This document shows, piece by piece, positions 7,381 to 15,463 of a DNA stretch of 23,119 nucleotides. The stretch covers positions 1 through 23,119 of the IMG/VR virus record IMGVR_UViG_3300047550_000029; one strand, written 5' to 3'. Each line of letters begins with the position of its first letter. Position 1 is the first letter of the stretch. Under the pieces are notes generated by a model. That model saw only the letters and a list, made by a program, of their open reading frames with translations. It was not told the DNA's origin and searched no databases. Source of the stretch: a virus. The position numbers and the translations under genes were made by a program.

Positions 7381-9282
7381 TTAGAAGAACGTGATAACGA
7401 TGACATACCCATTTGCGCCATTGCCACCAGCACCGCTGTTGGTGCTACTACCACCAGCACCGCCGCCGCCGCCACCACCACCTGGGAATCCTCCAGCACC
7501 ACCAGCACCAGCAGCACCGGCAGAATTCGATGATCCTCCACCACCACCGGAACCACCAAAAAAATATGTGGTTGTAGCGCCACCAGCACCACCAGCACCA
7601 CCAGCAGATCCGGCAGTCCCGCCACCACCATTAGTCGTCGCTGATGAACTGGCGATTGACCCACCCAACCCACCAGCGCTGCCACTATTTTGCGCGGTGT
7701 TCCCGGCTCCGTTCCCAGCCCCTCCACCACCACCACCGGGGCCATAGCCTCCTCTGCTTCCCTCGTTCCCTGTTGTTGTTGTGCCGCCGCCGCCAATGTT
7801 GGTGTAGTTTGTGTCTCCGTTCGATCGGATTACGAAGTTGCCGCCGCCAGTGCCACTAGTGCCGGATGTCTGTGTCCCCCCCGATCCGTTCCCGCCACCC
7901 CTCGCTAAAGCCCAACTACCAAAACTTGAATTGCCACCAGACAGCCCGCTAGCACCATTTGTGTCGTCAGTGGTTCTGGCTGCGCCGCCTGTCCCGCCTC
8001 CACCAACCGTCACAGTCTCTGTTGATCCAAGCAGTGATGCAGCAATGAACAGATCGGTGCGACCTCCGGGGCCGCCAGCACCGCCACCCGAATTGTTGCT
8101 CGTTGCAACGTTTGCAGTGCCTCGCCTCCTGCCACTGCCACCACCCCCGCCACCACCGAACAGCAGCACATAGACCATTTTGGCCTCGGCTGGCTTTGTC
8201 CATGTTGATGCGCCGACGCTACTGAACTCCTGAATGTTTGCGCTAGAAATGCCACCAGCAGCGGCCCACTTCAAGCCTTCTGTTGCCGTTGAATCAGCGG
8301 TCAGGACATGACCATTTGTCCCAACAGGCAGACGGACATTGTTTGTCCCGTTGTCAACAATTAGATCGCCTTTGGTGGTCGCCGGGGATAGCGCATCAAA
8401 AGCAGCGGTCTGAGTGGTTTGCCCTGTGCCACCGTAAGCAATTTCAATTGCTGACCCGTTCCATGTTCCAGATGTGATTGCCCCGCTAAACGAATGAGAG
8501 TTTGCCGTGTAAGTCAGGTTGACACTAACCAGATCGCTGGCAGTTGTCCCGGCAATGGATGCTGAAAAAAGAGTCCCCGCACCATTCTGTGTAAACCATC
8601 TGATTCTGCCAAGCGCATCGCCGGAAGCATTTGCAGTAGTTGTTGTCCCGACAACTCCTGACGGGTAATGGAAAAACGACAAATGGGATGAATGTGAAGC
8701 GGTGGCGCTCCAGTTGTAAAACCCGGCAGATGGCGCGATCCCAGATGATTCCGACCCTGTGCTATGTACCTCAAACTTGTTGTCGATGACTGATTGGCGA
8801 GCAGTCTTCCCAAGGATTAAATTTCCCCGCGCATCAATCACAGAAGGAGATGAGTCAGGGTTTGCAGAGTCTTCTACCAGCAACGCATTGCCTGCGCCGA
8901 TCTGCCTGATTTCCAGCGCGGTTGATGCGCTGTTGACATCGATTAAGACAGGACTGGTGAACGGATTTACACCATCAGCAGTAACAGCCTTTTCTGCGGG
9001 ATAGGTTAAAAACACATCCTTACTGCCTGACCCCCAGTTAACCGCAGCACCAGCGTTGCTGGACTCAAGAATTGTATCTCGGCTAAGAGTCGTGCCAGAC
9101 GCTGTGTATGTCCCGATACCAACTTCCCAGTCAGTTCCATTAGTGACCGTGTAATAGGTCGTGTTGCCATTGCCAACAACGGAAAACGACTGGTAGCCGG
9201 TAACAGCACCAGCGAGCGTATAAGTGCCAGTGCTGGTTGTGGTCGTAGTTTCCTTTACGCGATCTTTTAGGACAAGTGCCAT
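7381..9282 (-). CDS. Tail fibre / adhesin with polyglycine-rich C-terminal domain
   Basis: A 633-aa fibre-type protein. The N-terminal 100 residues (MALVLKDRVKETTTTTSTGT, DWEVGIGTYTASGTTLSRDT, KDVFLTYPAEKAV) form a particle-binding domain known from podovirus fibres. The middle has the linkers IAYGGTGQTTQTAAFDAL and TTKGDLIVDNGTNNVRLPVG, common in trimeric fibres. After EFSSVGASTWTKPAEAKMVY the chain becomes glycine-rich (about residues 376-625), ending GANGYVIVITFF. Such repeats form polyglycine-II packing in the phage S16 gp38 adhesin, where loops between Gly strands bind the receptor. It should determine host recognition. The next gene follows eight bases later. Confidence 0.82.
   Translation of the reverse strand: MALVLKDRVKETTTTTSTGTYTLAGAVTGYQSFSVVGNGNTTYYTVTNGTDWEVGIGTYTASGTTLSRDTILESSNAGAAVNWGSGSKDVFLTYPAEKAVTADGVNPFTSPVLIDVNSASTALEIRQIGAGNALLVEDSANPDSSPSVIDARGNLILGKTARQSVIDNKFEVHSTGSESSGIAPSAGFYNWSATASHSSHLSFFHYPSGVVGTTTTANASGDALGRIRWFTQNGAGTLFSASIAGTTASDLVSVNLTYTANSHSFSGAITSGTWNGSAIEIAYGGTGQTTQTAAFDALSPATTKGDLIVDNGTNNVRLPVGTNGHVLTADSTATEGLKWAAAGGISSANIQEFSSVGASTWTKPAEAKMVYVLLFGGGGGGGSGRRRGTANVATSNNSGGGAGGPGGRTDLFIAASLLGSTETVTVGGGGTGGAARTTDDTNGASGLSGGNSSFGSWALARGGGNGSGGTQTSGTSGTGGGNFVIRSNGDTNYTNIGGGGTTTTGNEGSRGGYGPGGGGGGAGNGAGNTAQNSGSAGGLGGSIASSSATTNGGGGTAGSAGGAGGAGGATTTYFFGGSGGGGGSSNSAGAAGAGGAGGFPGGGGGGGGAGGSSTNSGAGGNGANGYVIVITFF
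7400..8157 (-). repeat. Low-complexity GGN-rich DNA coding the polyglycine domain
   Basis: About 750 bases of tail-fibre coding sequence consist largely of glycine codons in runs of four to eight, separated by Ser/Ala/Thr/Asn-rich loops. On the plus strand this appears as CCACCACCGCC-type tracts and gives long proline-rich shadow frames that are not genes. Such tracts are prone to slippage and recombination, which could create loop variants and change host range. It includes a seven-T run (7556-7562 on the plus strand as A) inside a Tyr-Phe-Phe codon stretch. Confidence 0.8.
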
Positions 9283-9291
9283 GACTTACCC

Positions 9292-9714
9292 TTAAGCAAT
9301 CCTGATGATCGCGTTAGACGCATCAGCAACCGGGAACTGAACAACAAAGTTGCCGTTTGTACTAGTTTTGTCAGCACCAAAATCCAGAACAGCAATCGCT
9401 CGATTGGACTTGCTGCTGTTGTAGATCAATGCACCTCTTGCCGTGAATGATGCACTCGCCCAAGTGCTGTCTGAGAAATCTACAAACGCAGTTGTGCCGC
9501 TAGAAGAGATTGCAGCCCCTGTGAGCGTGTTTCCTCCGGTAGTGTACCCGTTACCATTAGCAACCTCATTCGTGCTGCTGTAGGTCGTTGTAGCGGCATC
9601 CAGAGACGCTGAAGAGGTGTACAGCGCGATCTTGATCGTATCAGTGTCTAGATCGTGCGTACCACCAAGAAGCTCCGTCTTAAAGCTGGTACACATTGCC
9701 TGGGTGATAGCCAT
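9292..9714 (-). CDS. Small virion structural protein, 140 aa
   Basis: The protein begins MAITQAMCTSFKTELLGGTH and contains IKIALYTSSASLDAATTTYS, NEVANGNGYTTGGNTL and VLDFGADKTSTNGNFVVQFP. I recognise this pattern as a common small structural protein placed beside tail-fibre genes in phages, with an all-beta composition rich in Ser/Thr/Ala. Its exact place in the particle is not known to me (a head decoration or tail-attachment role are both possible). AGAGGTAAATC precedes the ATG. It is co-directional and closely spaced with adaptor and fibre genes. Confidence 0.72.
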   Translation of the reverse strand: MAITQAMCTSFKTELLGGTHDLDTDTIKIALYTSSASLDAATTTYSSTNEVANGNGYTTGGNTLTGAAISSSGTTAFVDFSDSTWASASFTARGALIYNSSKSNRAIAVLDFGADKTSTNGNFVVQFPVADASNAIIRIA

Positions 9715-9717
9715 GAT

Positions 9718-10338
9718 TTACCTCTTTTGAACTGTCATAACCATCGGATTGCCGCTGTACTCTGCCTGCTCATCCGACACCGTTAGATCCTGCATCGACC
9801 TCTGGAACATTGCCGCCCAGGTCTGCAATCGAGCATCATTCATGAGATACGGTTCTGCCTCTGTTAGCGCCCCGTAGAGCAGCAAGTCCGGGCAAACATC
9901 CGTAAACACATTCGTTGACACAGAATCGCTCAGGAAGGCCGGAGCAGCGTAATACAGCATCCAGAGTGTGTAGTTGCTATCCGCTACAGGAGCGAACTGC
10001 ATTTCGTTCGACAGGATGGTGTAGGCAACAGGCTTGCCACTCTCAGTCACCCGCGCATTCCTGGTGAACGAAGCAGGAGACAGGTATCCGATGGGGATCT
10101 CAGGATTGCCATCCAGATACAGGTTCCGCATCTGGAGGAAGTCGCTTGGCAGACCGACAGTGCTATCACCACCAGTCATCGTCGTGCTAGACAGCTTCAG
10201 CATCTCTCGGATACGAAGCTGCCTCCGCAGACGGATCTCAGCCAGCCGGATGAAGTCAGGGATCTGGTTAGTGAGATCGCTTCTTGCGAGATAGTTTGCG
10301 ACTGCTGTTTTCAGGTCGCTGTAGGTTGCTAGGGCCAT
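9718..10338 (-). CDS. Head-tail adaptor protein (SU10 adaptor-like)
   Basis: A 206-aa protein of the kind that binds the portal ring and attaches the tail hub in short-tailed phages. Visible features are the helical N-terminus (YSDLKTAVANYLARSDLTNQ, IRLAEIRLRRQLR) with the E-x2-L-x-R-xLR-xRE pattern, LPSDFLQMRNLYLDG, a beta region ending FAPVADSNYTLWMLYYAAP, and the C-terminal helices PDLLLYGALTEAEPYL and MFQRSMQDL. These match the adaptor family found next to P22/SU10-type portals. It starts within the glycosyltransferase gene; its ribosome site is weak. The following gene starts four bases after its stop. Confidence 0.82.
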   Translation of the reverse strand: MALATYSDLKTAVANYLARSDLTNQIPDFIRLAEIRLRRQLRIREMLKLSSTTMTGGDSTVGLPSDFLQMRNLYLDGNPEIPIGYLSPASFTRNARVTESGKPVAYTILSNEMQFAPVADSNYTLWMLYYAAPAFLSDSVSTNVFTDVCPDLLLYGALTEAEPYLMNDARLQTWAAMFQRSMQDLTVSDEQAEYSGNPMVMTVQKR

Positions 10339-10984
10339 GCTTTACGTCATCCCATCCAAAGGTCTTGACGCCAATATGTCCGATGTGCATTGACAGTTCA
10401 TGATCAACAAACACCGGAATGTCATTCTCCATGCACCGGACGCAGAATGTCACATCCTCACCGATGACATTGCCGTGATCAGTCCAGATGACATCAAACC
10501 ACGGTCTAGGGATCTTCTCAAACACTTCCCTGTTGACAAGTGTAACCGCAAACCCGACCGCGGTCACCTGTTCTACACCCTTCTTCCCCCTGCTTTCAAC
10601 CTTGTGCCAGACCTGTTTCGGCTCTCCTGGCTTACCGTTGAGCATCTCCCGCTCAATCTTAAGGTTCAACGCAGTCGGCAGAATCGGTTCTCTGCGGGTC
10701 GTAGCGTTAACACCGCAGATCGGTACTTGCCTCGCCTGGAGGATCTCCAGCGTATCAGCAGGGAACCGCTGATCAGAGTCAATCCACAGAACTTGGTCTG
10801 CACCCCATTCCAGAGCTTCCTGCGCCAGTTTCTCCCGCTGAGTGAAGATCAGCGTTCCAGGCATCTGCAACAGTTGGATTTCGTTCTGACCCCGTTTTGC
10901 CTCATATCCGACCAATCTTGCTAGGTCAAAACAGAATCCGCTCATCACCTCGTCCCGACATGGGACACAGATTGCAACCTTCAT
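10268..10984 (-). CDS. GT-A (family 2-like) glycosyltransferase inside the tail module
   Basis: A 238-aa enzyme starting MKVAICVPCRDEVMSGFCFD, the usual family-2 N-terminus for nucleotide-sugar binding. D69-S-D71 in VLWIDSDQRF is the metal-binding DXD, and GEDVTFCVRC near residue 183 is the catalytic-site ED motif. AAGGAGGAGC before the ATG is one of the best ribosome sites in the window, so strong translation is expected. The C-terminal end (SSRKLSRKKRSH) is encoded inside the next gene, with a 71-base overlap, which is unusual in a genome of 1-20 base overlaps. Sitting between capsid and adaptor genes it probably glycosylates a virion protein or was inserted as an extra gene. Confidence 0.8.
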   Translation of the reverse strand: MKVAICVPCRDEVMSGFCFDLARLVGYEAKRGQNEIQLLQMPGTLIFTQREKLAQEALEWGADQVLWIDSDQRFPADTLEILQARQVPICGVNATTRREPILPTALNLKIEREMLNGKPGEPKQVWHKVESRGKKGVEQVTAVGFAVTLVNREVFEKIPRPWFDVIWTDHGNVIGEDVTFCVRCMENDIPVFVDHELSMHIGHIGVKTFGWDDVKHGPSNLQRPENSSRKLSRKKRSH

Positions 10985-10992
10985 GCTCCTCC

Positions 10993-11301
10993 TTAAACGC
11001 TTCCTGGGTAAGTCCTCCAGACTCGGTTATCAGGGTCATTCAACCAAGCCTTAAATCGTTTTTCGTCTGTCACCATGAATCCACGCATGATGCCCATCTT
11101 GTTGAGGACATCGATCACCGTGTCTGGAATCCTGGCAATGTGGGTCATAACATTGTCAACCTTCTTGGTTGCAGCGTTGACCTGTTGTTTGTTTGCTTCG
11201 ACGATCTCAGACACATCCTGCTTTGTGGTCAGGATAACTTGATCATCTTGCAGTGTCGCTACGGTGTAGCGAGTCTCGCTAATGCTGAATAAGTCTTTCA
11301 T
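10993..11301 (-). CDS. Small conserved protein after the capsid gene, 102 aa
   Basis: I do not know a function. The protein begins MKDLFSISETRYTVATLQDD, has a central helical stretch (SEIVEANKQQVNAATKKVDN) and ends RFKAWLNDPDNRVWRTYPGS, a tail motif I have seen in small proteins next to phage coat genes. ATG 11301 lies two bases after the U-tract of the capsid terminator and has no ribosome-binding site of its own. An alternative GTG at 11328 lies inside the hairpin, with GGGAGGGA too close to serve it well. Its expression therefore depends on terminator read-through and probably on ribosomes arriving from upstream. Confidence 0.6.
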   Translation of the reverse strand: MKDLFSISETRYTVATLQDDQVILTTKQDVSEIVEANKQQVNAATKKVDNVMTHIARIPDTVIDVLNKMGIMRGFMVTDEKRFKAWLNDPDNRVWRTYPGSV

Positions 11302-11303
11302 GC

Positions 11304-11351
11304 AAAAAGAGGGAGCAGGTTTCCCCACTCCCTCCCATCAGTCGTTACTGA
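11304..11351 (-). terminator. Strong intrinsic terminator after the major capsid gene
   Basis: On the minus strand GAGGGAG (11334-11328) pairs with CTCCCTC (11315-11309); the stem continues through TGGG/CCTG (two G-U and two G-C pairs) to a GAAA tetraloop, giving 11 pairs, followed by TTTTT (11308-11304). Directly upstream, TCAGT-AACG-ACTGA (11351-11338) can form a second, weaker hairpin that touches the capsid stop codon. A GNRA tetraloop with a GC-rich base and U-tract is a strong Rho-independent terminator. It would separate abundant capsid transcripts from those of the tail genes, with partial read-through. Confidence 0.88.
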
Positions 11352-12296
11352 TTAAAGCGCCGGATTCAAGTCAGCCACGATACCGTGAGCAGCCTCGTTC
11401 CGCATCTCCAGCGTGAACTCAGCGAGCAACTGAGTCTTCTCAGCATCGCCGGTCTTAGCCAGATCATTCGTCGCAAACGGACGCAGATACGCAACCGCAG
11501 CGTACTCAGGATCGAGCAGCAGTGCATCCCTGGTACGCATGAAGCGATCCGGGGTGACCGACAGCGTTCCAAAGTCGCTCATGTAGACATCAGCCGCACC
11601 AATAATCGTAGTGGGTTGGTCACCAGGAGCCATGTAACGCTGTGCTGCGATACCCGCGAAGCTCGACACCTTCTGCTTCAGACCGCTGTTGACCACCAGC
11701 AGTTTCGGATTGCCACCAGAAACAAACACCTCGGCAACAACATCCTTCAGCAGCGTCTCGGTGAAGGTACGGGTAGCACCGTCCGAGCGAGTCGAAACAC
11801 CAATCGTCGTCGGATCAGTGCCAGACGTACCAGCGGAAGTGTTGGTCTTCAGCCAGGACAGAATCGCACCGAGTTTCCGAGCGGTGGTGGACGAACCAGC
11901 AGTCTGCCCTTGGTTGGCAGTGATGATGGTTTCCATGTCACGCTTAAGCTCAGACGCAGCCTTGGAAAGCTGATACGCCTTCTCCGACTTCCGGCCAGCC
12001 TTGTTAACGGCTTCCAGCGTGTTGGAGATGCTGATCGTCTTTTGAACGATCTGCGTATAGTTGCCAAGACGAACAGTCGGGCTGATCGTGGTAGCAACAG
12101 CATCAGCGCCCTCAACCGCAGCGTTTGCAGTCGTAGCAGCAGCCAGCGAATCACTCTGCCACTCGTGATAAACGGCAGTCGCTTTGGTGCGAGCCAGGGT
12201 GGACAGGATCGGGGTTTCGGTAGGACTGATGTCGTAGATAACATCGATCAGGTCTTCGCGCATACCGATTGCGCTGTGTGCGGTAAAAGTGCTCAT
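11352..12296 (-). CDS. Major capsid protein (SU10/DUF5309-like, HK97 fold)
   Basis: A 314-aa coat protein. The N-terminal part, IGMREDLIDVIYDISPTETP then ILSTLARTKATAVYHEWQSD and the VEGADA turn near residue 61, matches the DUF5309/SU10 major capsid family. The middle (NYTQIVQKTISISNTLEAVN, ELKRDMETIITANQG) is the spine-helix region, and the C-terminus carries RTRDALLLDPEYAAVAYLRP. The ATG at 12296 is seven bases after AAGGA; a longer ORF from 12323 overlaps the scaffold stop and is rejected. A strong terminator follows 17 bases after the stop, which would make this the last cistron of many head transcripts, as for T7 gene 10 and its terminator. Confidence 0.9.
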   Translation of the reverse strand: MSTFTAHSAIGMREDLIDVIYDISPTETPILSTLARTKATAVYHEWQSDSLAAATTANAAVEGADAVATTISPTVRLGNYTQIVQKTISISNTLEAVNKAGRKSEKAYQLSKAASELKRDMETIITANQGQTAGSSTTARKLGAILSWLKTNTSAGTSGTDPTTIGVSTRSDGATRTFTETLLKDVVAEVFVSGGNPKLLVVNSGLKQKVSSFAGIAAQRYMAPGDQPTTIIGAADVYMSDFGTLSVTPDRFMRTRDALLLDPEYAAVAYLRPFATNDLAKTGDAEKTQLLAEFTLEMRNEAAHGIVADLNPAL

Positions 12297-12306
12297 TTCA
12301 AAATCC

Positions 12307-13224
12307 TTACAGGAATCGTTCAAAAATGGCAGCAGCGTCTCGCGCTTTGCCGGTCTTTTTCAGGACTTTGCGCTGATCCCTGATTGCCATCTCCTCTGTG
12401 TTCACCGGCCTACTGGTTCCCGGTTTCAACACTTTCGGAGCTTCTGCAACCTTCTTCTGGACGCCCGGTTTCTGCGACAGAAGTTTGTCGTATTGCGCGG
12501 CTTTCCAGAGAGTCAATACAGCGCGTGAATCGTAGACCTGGGCAAGTTCCTGATCCGTGAAACCGAGTTGTTTGGCGTAAGTCCTGATCTCGCCTCTAAC
12601 CGTTTCACCCTTCTGTGGATCTGCAAACTCAGGGATCGCTTGAGCCAGCTTCTGCTGTTCCTCGGCAACGATGCTTGCAAGTCTCTGCTGATGCTCCGAT
12701 TGTTGCTGGTAGGCAATTCGTTGCTGTTCTGCTTGGACTGCTGCTAGTTGCTCTCGACGCTGCTGTAACTCTGCGACTCTGACTGCGTATCCGATTGGAT
12801 CAGATTCTTTCAGTGCCTCAAGGTTTTCTCCCTTCGACTGTTCTGCCAATACCTGCTGAATCGCTTGCAGACGCTCGGCGTACTGATCTCGGAGAGCTTT
12901 CGCTTGCTCGACAGCCTGTCTCTCTGCTTCCAGAGCTTTACGCTGTTCCGCTAGCGATTGGGTTTTCTGCGTGTAATCCGTGCCAAGCTGGTAAGACTTG
13001 ATCAGTTCATCCAGAGTAACCTCGCGTTCCTCACCGGCTGCTTTCACCCGGTAGCGCGGAGTTTCCTCAACCTGCTCAGTCTGTTCCTGCTCCTGCTCAA
13101 CAACCTCTTCCTGCGGTTCCTGCTGGTCAGGCTTTTCACCTTCAGCATCGCCCATCAGTCCAAGAATTGCGGCAGCGCCACTGTTTACATCAAGCTGTCC
13201 ACTTCCTTGCGGAGTAGTGTCCAT
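12307..13224 (-). CDS. Capsid scaffolding protein
   Basis: A 305-aa scaffold that should fill the procapsid core and be absent from mature virions. Residues 28-54 are extremely acidic and Gln-rich; residues 58-103 hold the widely conserved scaffold segment YRVKAAGEEREVTLDELIK then SYQLGTDYTQKTQSLAEQRK. Residues 90-200 continue as Gln/Glu/Ala coiled coil. The C-terminus is basic (MAIRDQRKVLKKTGKARDAA), as in scaffolds that bind the coat protein through a positive helix-loop-helix. It lies immediately before the major capsid gene, ten bases apart, and its TAA stop is part of the TAAGGAT ribosome site for the capsid gene. Confidence 0.88.
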   Translation of the reverse strand: MDTTPQGSGQLDVNSGAAAILGLMGDAEGEKPDQQEPQEEVVEQEQEQTEQVEETPRYRVKAAGEEREVTLDELIKSYQLGTDYTQKTQSLAEQRKALEAERQAVEQAKALRDQYAERLQAIQQVLAEQSKGENLEALKESDPIGYAVRVAELQQRREQLAAVQAEQQRIAYQQQSEHQQRLASIVAEEQQKLAQAIPEFADPQKGETVRGEIRTYAKQLGFTDQELAQVYDSRAVLTLWKAAQYDKLLSQKPGVQKKVAEAPKVLKPGTSRPVNTEEMAIRDQRKVLKKTGKARDAAAIFERFL

Positions 13225-13232
13225 TCAAACCC

Positions 13233-13460
13233 TCACAAAATTTTCCATCGTTTAGACCTGATCTCAGTCGTATCGGCAATCGCTTGGAAATGACTTTTGA
13301 TCAAATCTATTGCGCGAATCATTCTATAGGAATTTTCTCTAGCGTCAACCTCGTGATCACTAGAGTTAACAATCCTGTCAACAAACCCTTGTTTCAGGCT
13401 TTCCAGTTCCCTGACAAACTCATCATCCCGGAGCAGATTGGCTGCGCGATCTGGACTCAT
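13233..13460 (-). CDS. Small conserved protein between portal and scaffold, 75 aa
   Basis: The protein is largely helical and charged: RDDEFVRELESLKQGFVDRI, then DARENSYRMIRAIDLIKSHFQ and a basic end KRWKIL. I recognise the general pattern (helical hairpin with ENSYRMI and a KRWKI ending) from the same position in related phages, but no function is known to me. Start 13460 overlaps the portal stop (ATGA). Its stop TGA is embedded in the GAGGG ribosome site of the scaffold gene, which ties their translation. A scaffold- or portal-binding assembly factor is a reasonable guess only. Confidence 0.65.
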   Translation of the reverse strand: MSPDRAANLLRDDEFVRELESLKQGFVDRIVNSSDHEVDARENSYRMIRAIDLIKSHFQAIADTTEIRSKRWKIL

Positions 13461-15463
13461 CCTGGGATCTCTACGTTGGCACTAATACCAGCACCGATCT
13501 TGGCAGCTTTCAGTTGTGCCTCTGCCTCAAACTCTTGTTGCTTCAACTGGAGTTCAGCAGCAGCCTTCTCCCTGGCAAGCTGGATATCGGCTTGAGCCTT
13601 CATCCGTTGAGTCTCGATTGCTGCCATTGCTTTCTGCTGCTCGATCTGGATCTGCGCTTGAGCCTGAGCAATCATGGCATCGACAGCAGGATTGGGCTGC
13701 GGTTGCTGCGGAGGAGGATTGGACAGTTGCTGATCCTGTTCTGGAGTGATGTCCCGAAAGAACTCAGTTGAGTCCTTGAATCCAGCAGCCTCAACAAACC
13801 GACCCAGAGTCGCACGATACTGCCCGAGACTGACCAACGGGTTAGCTGGCCCTGCCAACTGTAGGATCTGCTCCTGCTTTGCAAGCACCATCTGAAGCAT
13901 TGCCATCTGTTCTTGTTTCGTACCAGTCCCAAGACCGACACGGATGCTGACATCGTACTGATTTGACCACTCTCGAGGATCCATCGGCACAAACTTGCCG
14001 CGCATACGCAGCAGAACCTGTTTGTCCTGGTACTTGCAGAGCAAGTGCAGAATGCCCTTAAACAGCGATTTAACGCCTGTCTCAGCAAAGATCCTAGCGA
14101 TCAGTTCAATCTTGCCTTGAGCAGCATTGGTTACCGCAGCAACAGCAGCAGCAGTGACGTTTTGCAGGATGTTTGGATCGAGTCCCTGTTGAGCATCCGA
14201 TACACCAGTCCGTTTCTGCTGAACCTGATCGAAATAGCCCATCATTGGGAAGATTTGATCACCGATGGATGGAACATTGATCGGAATCATCGCACCAGGA
14301 CTCTTCATCCTGACAACACCACCCGGAGTCACATTGAGCAAGTCATCGATGTTGACCTGACCTTCAACCACACCCATCCGAGCGTTGTTCGACAGATACA
14401 GGTTATCCAGCGACTGACGCACCAGGGTGGACTTGATCAGTTGCAGATCAATCGTCCTGTCTGCCAGAGACTGACCGAAAAACTTGTGCGGGATCGGGAT
14501 CGGACAAATAACATGAAACGGAACATAGTCCGTCTTCTCGTTGCTCAGAATCTCGTTGTTGCTATAGAAAATCTTACGCAACTCAGCAAGACCGTCACCG
14601 TCATAGTCCACATAAATGTAACACTCGAAAACCTCGACCTCCTGCATCGACTCATCCAGCGAGGTAACCTCGAAAGGCTCTTCTCCCGGTGTGTATCGAG
14701 CCAGACGCTCCTCGGTGAAGTCTAGGCTGTTGAATGCCGGCAGACCGTCAACGATCTCCTTGTCAAATCCCATCTGGATCAGGATTGACCTGGGAACCAG
14801 AGTACGGTGAGCCAGGAATGGCGCATCCTGGACGGTTCTAGCCTTCTTGGAGACGATCAACTCTTCCGGAGGGACGTTTTCAACGACAACTCGACCGATC
14901 TTGTTGCGCTTCTGGACTACAACACTGCGAGTCTGCGTGACTTGACCGTCAACCTCGACTTCCTCGATCTGCTCTGCAACAACCTGCCGGGTTCCGTCTG
15001 CCAGCAACAGTGCAAGCTCGATCTCTGAGAGGTTCTTGTAAACCTCCTCGATCACATCCAGCTTCTCATCCCAATACGCTTTGACTGTCCCGGTCTTCTG
15101 AAGCAGCGCATCCTTGAACCAGTGATGCAGGATAGTGAAACCTGGGTTTTGCTTGTAGAACACCCAGTTTGCATAGTCGGTTGCTTGCTTTGCGCCCTCT
15201 TCATCGCCAGGACCAACCGGCTCGTACTGGATGATGTCGTCTGCGCGAGTAAACACCCGGATCAGATCTGGCAAAGCACCATCTACAGCCTCTGCAACCT
15301 CTGCGGTGATGATCTGTGATCGACCTTCTACCTCGTTGCCATACGGCTTGCGGAGGTAGTAATCCATCGCTTTTGCGCGTTCAGCGGAAGTCTCTGTGTC
15401 GAGATAGCCAATAGCGTCATCAATCTCAGACGACAGAATGCCCTTGAGCCTACCTTCATCCAT
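13457..15463 (-). CDS. Portal protein (P22-like)
   Basis: A 668-aa portal, the dodecameric ring through which DNA enters and leaves the head and onto which the tail is built. The N-terminal region (LSSEIDDAIGYLDTETSAER, then DYYLRKPYGNEVEGRSQI, TAEVAEAVDGALPDLIRVF) and the central segment KSTLVRQSLDNLYLSNNARM, GVSDAQQGLDPNILQN are typical of the P22/SU10-type portal family. The final 90 residues are a Pro/Gln-rich linker followed by a long Ala/Gln/Glu/Lys helix, like the barrel of long portals. AGAGGTGCAAA precedes the ATG. It follows TerL and precedes the scaffold in the usual order; its stop overlaps the next start (ATGA). Confidence 0.92.
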   Translation of the reverse strand: MDEGRLKGILSSEIDDAIGYLDTETSAERAKAMDYYLRKPYGNEVEGRSQIITAEVAEAVDGALPDLIRVFTRADDIIQYEPVGPGDEEGAKQATDYANWVFYKQNPGFTILHHWFKDALLQKTGTVKAYWDEKLDVIEEVYKNLSEIELALLLADGTRQVVAEQIEEVEVDGQVTQTRSVVVQKRNKIGRVVVENVPPEELIVSKKARTVQDAPFLAHRTLVPRSILIQMGFDKEIVDGLPAFNSLDFTEERLARYTPGEEPFEVTSLDESMQEVEVFECYIYVDYDGDGLAELRKIFYSNNEILSNEKTDYVPFHVICPIPIPHKFFGQSLADRTIDLQLIKSTLVRQSLDNLYLSNNARMGVVEGQVNIDDLLNVTPGGVVRMKSPGAMIPINVPSIGDQIFPMMGYFDQVQQKRTGVSDAQQGLDPNILQNVTAAAVAAVTNAAQGKIELIARIFAETGVKSLFKGILHLLCKYQDKQVLLRMRGKFVPMDPREWSNQYDVSIRVGLGTGTKQEQMAMLQMVLAKQEQILQLAGPANPLVSLGQYRATLGRFVEAAGFKDSTEFFRDITPEQDQQLSNPPPQQPQPNPAVDAMIAQAQAQIQIEQQKAMAAIETQRMKAQADIQLAREKAAAELQLKQQEFEAEAQLKAAKIGAGISANVEIPG

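Noticed and set aside
7553-7570. Possible frameshift site at the seven-T run in the fibre gene
   Set aside because: The zero frame gives a good glycine-rich continuation and typical C-terminus; the shifted frame gives low-complexity text with no recognisable domain.
7391-8173. Proline-rich plus-strand frames and a Val/Leu-rich minus-strand frame (7344-7796)
   Set aside because: They are the complement and the shifted reading of the polyglycine coding tract. The fibre frame continues cleanly to GYVIVITFF and its own stop.
11385-12383. A 332-codon open frame on the plus strand across the capsid gene
   Set aside because: It is the antisense shadow of the major capsid and scaffold genes, has no protein-like domain pattern, and no plus-strand gene is supported anywhere else in the window.
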